Part shown: positions 26,701-32,583 of the stretch, in pieces
How the letters are laid out: each line of letters starts with the position of its first letter
Numbering within the stretch: the first letter of the stretch is position 1
Source: Liolophura sinensis
Lineage: Eukaryota > Mollusca > Polyplacophora > Chitonida > Chitonidae
Assembly (NCBI RefSeq): GCF_032854445.1
Contig: NC_088307.1
Coordinates: forward strand, 18,612,017-18,676,016
DNA: 64,000 nt
Reading direction: 5' to 3'
Notes under the pieces: model-generated
What the model saw: the letters and a program-made list of their open reading frames with translations, nothing else
Told to the model about the DNA's origin: nothing
Databases searched by the model: none
Position numbers and translations under genes: made by a program

Positions 26701-29700
26701 TATTCTCTGAAAACTGTGTCCTAATGTTTTAAAACTCTCTGAATTGATAAAATAGTTTTCTTCAAAATTTGTATTGTTTTCATGAATAGCTTTGAAAACT
26801 GTCAATTATTCTTCATGTATTTGACCGAAAATTTAGTTCAAGAAGTACTTTTTAGAGGAACATAAAGGTCAAGAAAGTTTTCTTTTGGTGCTGAAACACA
26901 CATATTCCCAGTGAGATGTCACCATACCTTTAAAAGAAACCTCAGTATACCTTGCTAAGATCAATAAAACTCTCTGAATCAGGCAAAATGAGTAATTAAT
27001 CATGGATTAGATATTAGGTCATTCACAGTAACTATATTCCAAGTGAGGTGGAGAGCCTCCGTGTTCACGGAGGTTAACATGCCAGCACAGCGCAGTGACC
27101 CAGGAACCTCCCACCAATGCAGTCGCTTGTGAGTTCAAGTACATGCTGCGTTCCACTTCGACCATACATGGGAAGGTCTGCCAGCAACTTGAGAATGGCC
27201 CTGGGTTCCCCCAGGGCTCTGCCTGGTTTCCCCTCACTATAATGCTGGCCGTCGTCGTATAAGTGAGATATCCTTGAGTAATTCAAACAAATAAGTAAAT
27301 AAATAAAGTGAAGTAGTAAGAAAAGATAAAATTTCTTAAGACACAAAGATTTTCTACACCAGTTACCAGTTAATTAATTCTGTCAGTTTCAAGTGATCAT
27401 GAAACTTTCCTGTTTTTACATCTAGTTCCTTGTGGCACTAGGCTGGCTTATAGCTGCAGCAATCAACATCAGTGTGTTATACGGCCTGTATGGACTTCAA
27501 CACGGACAGGTTTTCTCCCCTGATATCAACGCCCTCTACATGGGTACAAGCCGTTTTGCATGGTCCCTGGGATTGGCTTGGGTAGCTCTTGCGTGCGCCA
27601 CTGGAAAGGGAGGTAATCACAGTAATTTGTTTGCTAATTTGTTGATCCAAGGTGTGAATATCTGTCGTTGCACCTATTTCAGTTTTCTGTAAGTGTAATA
27701 ATGGTAAAGTGAAGAACTATTCAATTATACAGTGGCAGTCAATTTTTTTTTTGCACTCTTTTTCCTCCCCTACCTTACATGATACAGGAGGCCTCTGTGG
27801 CAGAGCAGGATAGCATGCCAGCACGGTGCAATGATACAGGGGGCCTCCGTGGCAGAGCGTATATCATGCCAGCATGGCGCAGTGATACAGGAGGCCTCTG
27901 TGGCAGAGCAGGATATCATGCCAGCATGGCACAATGATACAGGGGGCCTCCGTGGCAGAGCGTATATCATGCCAGCATGGCGCAATGATACAGGAGGCCT
28001 CTGTGGCAGAGCAGGATATCATGCCAGCATGGCACAATGATACAGGGGGCCTCCGTGGCAGAGCGGTGTATCATGCCAGCATGGCGCAATAAGTCAGGAG
28101 CCTCTCACCAATACAGTTGCTGTGAGTTCAAATCCAGCTCATGCTGGCTCCCTCTCCAGCCGTACATGGGAAAGTCTGCAGCAACCTGTGGATGGTTGTA
28201 GGTTTCCCTCAGGCTCTGCCCGGTTTCCCCCACCATAATGCTGCTGGCTGGCATATAAGTGATTATTATTGAGTATGGACAATGTAAAACACCAATCAAA
28301 TTAGTACATATATTAGACTATACATTACAGTTAACCTACATAAAGAGCATACTATACTATATAAAGACGGAGAAAACATAAAAATAAATGCTAAATACTT
28401 TTTTTTATGCTCTTCTATACTTTTTTTGATTTTTCTTTAAAGTGAATTTTTTTTAAAGTCTGTCACGATATATACATAGAAAAAAGGGTACTGGATACAG
28501 TTGTCATGGAAAGAAATGCGAAAAATTTTACAAAGTTCTGACAGCCAAAAAGATGAAGTTCAGTATGGCACTGACAGACAAGACAGACTCTGAGTAGCCA
28601 AGTTGCATAAGCCCTTATGAACTTGGCCAACCACTAGCGCTGAAAGTCTCACATGATAATTGGCAGTCACGTCACAAAACCTGTTAGCTCTCCATTGTCA
28701 GTGTGGTTTCTTTATAGTGGACAGACAGATATGGATGCAATAAATCAAATTTTGCTGTTAGTTTAAGTGTTAAAGGTGTGCATTTGGACCAGTCATATAT
28801 GAGCAGAGAACTGAGAACGGTTGCCCGTGTCACAATGTGCACAGGTTGGGCAGGAGACAACCTGCCAGGGGAAGCTGGCAAGAGAATCGCCTCGGGAGAG
28901 TCATTGCTTGAAGAAAAATATTTTTGCTTTGTAGTACTTTTCCTTAGCAAAGTCAGATTTATGATGAAAATGTCTTCCCAAAATCGGAATAAAAGATTCT
29001 CTAATAAATCAGAAGGTTCTGTTATGTTATATAAATTCCCTGATGTTGGTACAGCCAGCTAGGCCTAATGCTTACACAAATGCTGGACGAGGATGAACAG
29101 GACTGCTAAAACATGACACTTGTGTCCACGAACAACGCCCTGACCGAGCGCCAACTTAAAAGAAACATCAGCATTCAACACGGAACAGAGCTGATACTCT
29201 TTGGTTGGGAACCAGGGGTTTATGTTTGCATGTTCTCAGTGTCACATTGTTTAATGTTTAATGGTGCGGGAGAACTCCTACGTTTTGTGACGTCGCTCTA
29301 GATAGCTATAACATGGCAAAATGGCGTCACCAAATGAGTGGCTAGGTACTGACAATTGTGTGCTATTTATTTTGTTGATAAGCGGTGTAGAATTTTTAAA
29401 TATTTTGAGAACATTTCTGGAAATCTACTTTATTAATTAATTCAGATTTAGCAGCTGATATTATGTTCACTTCAAAGAGGAAAACACACTTAAAGATAAT
29501 ATTTGTATGGTAAGTATTTGGGACCACCTGTTGGTATATCTTGTCTTTGCCTAGTAATGTTATAAATGAGGATGTAACACAAGTTTAATAAATATATTTG
29601 CACTTGAGTTTTTTTCAGCTAACAAATTTGTTCAACGTGGATTTGATCATACATGTATTTATATTTTTAATATATTCATAAATATTTTTATAATACAGAT

Positions 29701-32583
29701 TAAATACATGTGTTTGGATATAAGCAACAAATTTGAAATTAAAATATAGCTGCTAGAGCAGCGATGCCAGGCTCAACCCGGTATTTCCGGCCTATGCAGT
29801 GTCATTTCCGATTGCTTGATTTATTTATGTTATTTATTTGATCGGTGTTTTACGCCGTACTCAAGAATATTTCACTTGTACGACGGCGGTCAGCATTAAT
29901 GTGGGTGGAGACCGGGCAGAGCCCAGGGGAAACCCAGAAACATCCGCTGGTTGCTGCACCTTCCCATTTACGGCTGGAGAGGAAGCCAGCATGAGCTGGA
30001 CTTAAACTCACAGTGACCACATTGGTGAGAGACTCCTGGGTCATTACGCTGTGCTAGCACGCTAACCAACTGAGCCACTGAGGCCCCCTCCCGATTGCTT
30101 GAATGGTATCTATGCATTGATATACATGTATGCGTTTTTATACGTATACACATTTGTAAAAGTCCGAAGACCGCCGGAGTAATAAATGTGTGATCAACTG
30201 AACATATGTGCGGTAATAAATGTAAAAAATGCACCTGATATCACAGACAGATTACAATTGGTTAAACAATTTTCAAACATAGTGCTGTTCAGTCTCCACT
30301 ATGACCATACAAAATCTCTAGAACTTCACAAGTAAATGACTCGACTGAAATGGTACAATCTTGTGCTCAACCAGGTATTCACAAGTGGTGAAGCATAGCC
30401 TATGGAGAACCAGTTTATTATAAGAGAGAATAACTTGAAACTTTAAATTTTAATTTACCATTTCAGAATCATTCAATGTATTGATAATGCTCTTCTGCCC
30501 TTTCAATTTAAGGCCCTGTGAATGATATCCTCTCTTGGCGGGTGTGGGCCCCCTTGGGGCGTCTGACGTACTGCGCTTACCTTTTCCACCCATTGGTTCT
30601 CTTCTGTTACTATGGAAACAAGCGTAAAACTGTTCATTACACCGACATTGAATTGGTAAGTATATTACCACAGAAGCAAATTTAAACTTGTTCATTGCGC
30701 TGACATTGAACTGGTAAATACATTACTATGGAAGCAAACGTAAACTTGTTCATTGCACTGACCTTCAACTAGTAAGTACATTTCCATGGAAGCAAACGTA
30801 AATTTGCTCATTGCACCGACATTGAACTGGTATGTACATTACCACGCAAGCAAACATAAAACTTGCTCATTGCACCGACATTGAAGTGGTATGTACATTA
30901 CTACGGAAGCAAATGTAAACTTGCTCATTGCACCGACATTGAACTGGTAAGGACATTATCACAGACCTCTAAGTAAACTTTTTCATAACGCAGAATTTGA
31001 ACTGGTAAGGACATTACCACAGACCTTTAAGTAAACTTTTTCATAACGCAGAATTTGAACTGGTAAGGACATTACCACAGACCTTTAAGTAAACTTTTTC
31101 ATAACGCAGAATTTGAACGGGTAAGGACACTACCACAGACCTTTAAGTAAACTTTTTCATAACGCAGAATTTGAACTGGTAAGGACGTTACCACAGACCC
31201 TAAAATAAACTTTTTCATAACGCAGAATTTGAACTGGTAAGGACATTACCACAGACCCTAAAATAAACTTTTTCATAACGCAGAATTTGAACTGGTATGT
31301 ACATTACTACAGACCCTAAAGTAAACTTTTTCATAACGCAGAATTTGAACTGGTAAGGACATTACTACAGACCCTAAAGTAAACTTTTTCATAACGCAGA
31401 ATTTGAACTGGTAAGGACATTACCACAGACCCTAAAATAAACTTTTTCATAACGCAGAATTTGAACTGGTAAGGACATTAATACAGAAGCAAGCGTAAAC
31501 TTGTCCATAACTCTGACGATCAGGTGGTAAGTCAGTGTAGATTACCACGGGAGCAAAAGTAACCTTGAAAACCTCAAAAGATTAAATGAGTGTCTTTTTG
31601 AGACATTAGTTAACAGCCAGTCACATTTCTGGCTGTGGTCATCTGACATAGATTTCAGCAAAGCAATGTGGCATTCAGCAATAACATTACCACCGAGGAA
31701 GCAAGGGTACATACACGTACGTAGCTCGCCCTGCCTCCAGAAAACTCACACATGCACTCTGGAGCTTGGCTCCGTAATATTGTGTAATCAAGTCTTTCAA
31801 GTGGTGTGGTTTTACTTTAGAACTGGGAGGAATGTAAGAGATTTGTCCCGGCTATAGAGAACATTGTGTACGGCCTCCGTGGTCGAGGGGGCTAGCACTC
31901 CAGCGCGGTGCAGTGACCCAGGAGCGGTTGCTGTGAGTTCAAATCCGGCTCAAGCTGGCCTCCTCTCAGGCCGTACATGGGAAAGTCTGCCACCAGCCTG
32001 CGAATGTTCATGGGTTTCACCGTAATGCTGGCCGCCGGCTTATAAGTGAAATATTTATGAGTATGGTAAAACACAAATCAAATAAAGAAAAAAAAAATAA
32101 AGAAGTATGTTGTATGGATTTTTACTCAGGTTAGCTTCTTGCCACGTTCTTGTCGGCCAACCCACCCACACACCCACACACCCAACCCACCCACACGGTG
32201 GACTCGACTGTTGTTTAAGTGGCATGCTCTTTAGCTTAGCATATAAAAACACCCATCAAATATGCATATAAACTTAATGAAGGGAAAATTATACATTTTA
32301 AATACAGATCAGTTTTGTCCTAAAAATTAAATACAGATTGATTTTACCTTGAACATTTATTTCACTGCAAATTCAGTGTGTCAATAATGTGGAAACTTTA
32401 ATAGTAAAATTTAGTGTACTGTATCCTTATGTAAAATATTTATGTCATTTTTTATTTTTCTCTCTTCAGAGCACTGTGTTTGTTGGGAACTTGACATTGT
32501 CCTACGCTGTTGCCTTTTTGGTCTCCATGATTGTGGAAGCCCTCATGTTGAGTTTGGAAAAACTGGTGTTCAAGAAAAAATAA
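11447..32583 (+). CDS. NRF-6-like membrane acyltransferase, 15 coding exons, three with a surplus nucleotide
   Basis: Family of C. elegans nose resistant to fluoxetine protein 6: a secreted-side cysteine-rich NRF domain followed by a multi-pass acyltransferase-3 domain. In worms these proteins are linked to lipid transport and drug uptake; the substrate here is unknown. Order: signal peptide (MLFRFRSVLLLLLF), NRF domain with FACKMSDAKIPSG, GNLAWLGAYDEC, FKGEYC and FGACLPDSC in exons 1-4, first membrane helix and an S/D/E-rich loop in exon 6, the acyltransferase motif NGMRVLSMWWVIQGH with its candidate catalytic His in exon 7, WWPNLIYINNF and WTWYLANDMQFYLISP in exons 10-11, and a final helix before KKK-stop. 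Phases match at all 14 junctions. Exons 1, 3 and 7 each hold one nucleotide too many, so the protein changes frame there. Corrected length is about 740 aa. It could be a recent pseudogene, or an active gene with assembly indels. Confidence 0.88.
12195..12599. mobile_element. Foldback element in intron 1
   Basis: Left arm 12195-12337 and right arm 12450-12599 are imperfect inverted copies. They share, among others, GGTCCTAG, CAATCATCCCA and CATATTTCAGCAA, and are separated by about 110 bp. No coding potential. Confidence 0.75.
13193..13320. repeat. AT-rich minisatellite abutting exon 3 acceptor
   Basis: About eight units of roughly 15 bp (TGTTACAATAATA) end a few bases before the TTTCTGCAG acceptor of exon 3. 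Confidence 0.8.
13324..13477 (+). CDS. NRF-6-like exon 3 region of the NRF domain (second coding exon)
   Basis: Called exon 3 in the text by genomic order of blocks; it is the second coding exon. CKMSDAKIPSGTLEGNLAWL and AYDECMNIS are in one frame, FKGEYCLGKVDLKN in the next. The exon is 154 nt where phases 0 to 0 require a multiple of 3. Acceptor TTTCTGCAG, donor AAT|GTAAAT. Confidence 0.8.
13775..13841. repeat. Hairpin with (TA)n loop
   Basis: 17-bp perfect inverted arms (TGATCTCTCAACACATA at 13775-13791 and its complement at 13825-13841) enclose an AT run. Confidence 0.85.
14325..14406 (+). CDS. NRF-6-like exon (end of NRF domain)
   Basis: SSGLSAYFGACLPDSCDEGD to LTE, the family's WGVCxPDSCSxED block. 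Acceptor TTCTTCCAG, donor GG|GTAAGT, phase 0 to 1. Confidence 0.9.
14447..14803. repeat. Tandem duplication, 179-bp period
   Basis: Two nearly identical copies start at about 14447 and 14626, 40 bp downstream of an exon donor. Very few differences, so recent. Confidence 0.9.
15073..15160 (+). CDS. NRF-6-like exon
   Basis: VIRQQLHLDGSVTATCSTPQ to DYVAM. Acceptor TTATTTCAG, donor AT|GTAAGA, phase 1 to 2. Links the NRF domain to the first membrane helix. Confidence 0.85.
15189..15344 (-). mobile_element. SINE-A copy, truncated
   Basis: Tail and body present (TTATTT repeats, GCTCAAGAATATTTCACTTA, ATCCGCAGGTTGCTGG); tRNA head missing. Confidence 0.8.
15508..15746 (+). CDS. NRF-6-like exon (first membrane helix and hydrophilic loop)
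   Basis: VICSILGLLVLLGTLLDMIK is a clear helix; then a charged loop rich in S, D, E and G. Acceptor TGTTGCAG, donor AC|GTGAGT, phase 2 to 1. Confidence 0.9.
16059..16254. mobile_element. MITE-1 copy
   Basis: Left end TTGTTCAACCTTTTC, right end GAAAAGATTGAAGAATTACAG; about 0.2 kb. Confidence 0.75.
16363..16559. mobile_element. MITE-1 copy, second internal type
   Basis: Left AAATCTTCAACCTTTTC, right GAAAAGGTTGAATAATTAGG. The interior differs from the copy at 16059 and resembles that at 33471. Confidence 0.75.
16815..17125 (+). pseudogene. Two degenerate upstream copies of the NRF-6-like acyltransferase exon
   Basis: Two tandem copies (about 16815-16965 and 16971-17125) of the beginning of the exon at 17133, each including LQTLPE/FLSFSIISNGK-like coding sequence; the second also carries a TTTTTTTTCCAG acceptor. 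Both lose similarity to the functional motif after EGNLTTLDRIR, lacking MRVLSMWWVIQGH. The first also has an A-run indel. Confidence 0.8.
17133..17310 (+). CDS. NRF-6-like exon with the acyltransferase RxxxMxxVxxxH motif (called exon 7)
   Basis: KKLFNTHTSEGNLTALNG then MRVLSMWWVIQGHTFGFSVS. Length is 178 nt, where phase 1 to 1 requires a multiple of 3. Relative to the copy at 16971 it has one extra C in TTTTCCCATCAT, which explains the frame change. Acceptor TTTTTTCCAG, donor GG|GTAAGT. Confidence 0.82.
17371..17562 (+). mobile_element. SINE-A copy, head truncated
   Basis: Starts at the B-box region GTGAGTTCAAGTCCAGCTC and runs to AACACCAATCAAAATAAA, only 60 bp past an exon donor. Confidence 0.88.
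17668..17876. mobile_element. MITE-1 copy
   Basis: Left CTAATTCCAAACCTTTTCAC, right AAAAGGTTGAACAAATACAG. Confidence 0.65.
18040..18290. repeat. Dispersed repeat D, copy 2
   Basis: Shares AAGATCACAGACATTCAG and flanking sequence with 8715-9000. Shorter related pieces lie near 4440-4480, 4740-4800 and 51860-51915. Confidence 0.45.
18641..18734 (+). CDS. NRF-6-like exon
   Basis: DNLVIISELMKRFTFQALSN and FSVDSFFFLS. Acceptor CTTTACAG, donor AG|GTAGGG, phase 1 to 2. Confidence 0.9.
18866..20390 (+). repeat. 56-bp minisatellite with splice-acceptor-like units
   Basis: Some 20 units of about 56 bp, each containing TCTCTGCCAGGTTAAAT and GTCCAAATCAGCTCTTGTTC. A pyrimidine-rich run followed by CCAG|GT in each unit resembles a 3' (and weak 5') splice site. 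Interrupted by non-repeat sequence at about 19385-19735. Later units (19795-20125) alternate with a shortened form. Confidence 0.9.
20536..20646 (+). repeat. 28-bp minisatellite, 4 units
   Basis: Four nearly perfect copies of GTCATGGGATTACCCAGGAC plus 8 bp, 135 bp before the next exon. Confidence 0.95.
20782..20874 (+). CDS. NRF-6-like exon
   Basis: GLLVAYLTLNALRENNGKLN to LHRFWR. Acceptor TCTTACAG, donor AG|GTAAGA, phase 2 to 2. Membrane segment followed by a basic loop, as in the family. Confidence 0.92.
21853..22036 (+). CDS. NRF-6-like exon
   Basis: LTPALAFCIMVYSTLF, then TTWWPNLIYINNFYPSYGD, a family hallmark (CxxxWWxNLLYINNF). Acceptor ATGCCAG, donor CAG|GTAAGC, phase 2 to 0. Confidence 0.95.
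22088..22348 (-). mobile_element. SINE-A copy, full length
   Basis: Tail TTTATTTATTTATTTGATTG, body, and tRNA-like head (read as GCCTCCATGGCTCAGTTGG on the minus strand). It lies 50 bp past an exon donor. Confidence 0.92.
22440..22690 (+). mobile_element. SINE-B copy
   Basis: Body with ACTGGTTGACCTGTATCAGT and GCGGGGTGGCTTACTTGCCT, then a 3' tail CATATGACTGAAAAATTGTT followed by GACGTTAAAC and CACTCA repeats. The same family is inverted at 60716-60956. The tail matches the LINE at 44.4 kb. Confidence 0.85.
23109..23188 (+). CDS. NRF-6-like exon
   Basis: CMGWTWYLANDMQFYLISPI then LLYPLYR, the most conserved block of the family. Acceptor CTTTCCAG, donor AG|GTTTGA (weak), phase 0 to 2. Confidence 0.95.
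23743..23847 (+). CDS. NRF-6-like exon (membrane helix)
   Basis: WRRVGIAMVMFLILTCLIVG then SVIARVYQMCAAGCP. Acceptor TTCACCAG, donor CC|GTAAGA, phase 2 to 2. Confidence 0.9.
24030..25050. repeat. Diverged direct duplication within an intron
   Basis: About 24030-24230 and 24835-25050 share GAGATCTTAAATG, GATGTTTTTCA/AATGTTTTTCA and TCTATTGTNTTT in order. Non-coding; possibly a dispersed repeat. Confidence 0.4.
25775..26087 (+). repeat. 27-28-bp minisatellite ending in a splice acceptor
   Basis: About eleven units of TTGTTTCATCATGTTGACAT plus GGCATTG. The last unit reads CATAATGTTGTCATTGTAG, so the exon's 3' splice site lies inside the array. Confidence 0.85.
26088..26229 (+). CDS. NRF-6-like exon
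   Basis: ITHHTEDLYAHHDTMYNKPF then TRIAPYLVGMLTGYILSV, matching the family's YxKPWxRxxPYLIG block. Acceptor CATTGTAG, donor AAG|GTATTG, phase 2 to 0. Confidence 0.94.
26392..26722 (+). repeat. 21-bp minisatellite, open on both strands
   Basis: About 16 units of AACTGTGCCTGATCTGATGA plus one base. Because 21 is divisible by 3, both strands stay open for 150 codons with a heptad repeat (TVPDLMK plus strand, HSFHQIR minus). It follows an exon donor by 160 bp and is intronic, not a gene. Confidence 0.95.
27052..27305 (+). mobile_element. SINE-A copy, full length with altered head
   Basis: Head GAGCCTCCGTGTTCACGGAG, B-box-like GTGAGTTCAAGT, body to TAAGTAAATAAATAAA. Ends 120 bp before an exon. 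Confidence 0.9.
27426..27612 (+). CDS. NRF-6-like exon
   Basis: FLVALGWLIAAAINISVLYG, then TSRFAWSLGLAWVALACATG. Acceptor CATCTAG, donor AG|GTAATC, phase 0 to 1. Two membrane helices with the family's R-xxW-xxxLAW pattern. Confidence 0.94.
27785..28096 (+). repeat. Tandem array of the SINE-A tRNA-like head
   Basis: Six units of 50-52 bp, each starting AGGNGGCCTCYGTGGCAGAG and ending in GCCAGCATGGCRCAATGATA. Two unit types alternate, giving a roughly 102-bp dimer. The last unit is the head of a full SINE-A that follows. Confidence 0.93.
28046..28300 (+). mobile_element. SINE-A copy carrying the expanded head
   Basis: From GGGGGCCTCCGTGGCAGAGC through GAGTTCAAATCCAGCTCATG to ACACCAATCAAATTAG. 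Confidence 0.9.
28512..29478 (+). mobile_element. 0.95 kb dispersed repeat C, copy 2 (NRF-6-like intron)
   Basis: Same orientation and order as 9535-10478. Shared landmarks include CACTGACAGACAA, GTGCATTTGGACCAGTCATA, GGAACAGAGCTGATACTCTT-like sequence and GATAAGCGGTGTAGAATTTT. Confidence 0.75.
29820..30088 (-). mobile_element. SINE-A copy, full length
   Basis: Tail TTATTTATTTGATCGGTG, body, and head read as GGGGCCTCAGTGGCTCAGTT on the minus strand. Confidence 0.92.
30513..30655 (+). CDS. NRF-6-like exon
   Basis: GPVNDILSWRVWAPLGRLTY, CAYLFHPLV and YGNKRKTVHYTDIEL; WxPLxRLTYxxYLxHP is the family's C-terminal hallmark. Acceptor AATTTAAG, donor TTG|GTAAGT, phase 1 to 0. Its last 45 or so bases seed the array that follows. 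Confidence 0.95.
30656..31530 (+). repeat. 58-bp minisatellite made from exon end plus 5' splice site
   Basis: Fourteen units of 58 bp in direct continuation of the exon. Each unit ends in a copy of the exon's CGACATTGAATTG|GTAAGT, usually GAATTTGAACTG|GTAAGG, so the intron contains about 14 donor-like sites in register, plus a degenerate fifteenth at about 31525. Early units keep exon-like GCAAACGTAAACTTGTTCAT; later ones are homogenised to another variant. Confidence 0.93.
31868..32098 (+). mobile_element. SINE-A copy, internal part shortened
   Basis: Head GGCCTCCGTGGTCGAGGGGG, B-box-like GAGTTCAAATCC, tail AACACAAATCAAATAAAG. The segment between head and B-box and the part before CCGTAATGCTGG are shortened. 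Confidence 0.9.
32470..32583 (+). CDS. NRF-6-like terminal exon with stop
   Basis: STVFVGNLTLSYAVAFLVSM then IVEALMLSLEKLVFKKK and TAA. Acceptor CTCTTCAG, phase 0. Last membrane helix and a lysine-rich cytosolic tail, KKK at the end; a KKxx-like ER signal is possible but does not fit exactly. Confidence 0.93.
   Translation, partial: STVFVGNLTLSYAVAFLVSMIVEALMLSLEKLVFKKK

Noticed and set aside
26272-26805. Two 150-codon heptad-repeat proteins on opposite strands
   Set aside because: Intronic 21-bp minisatellite; no start context, no splice support.
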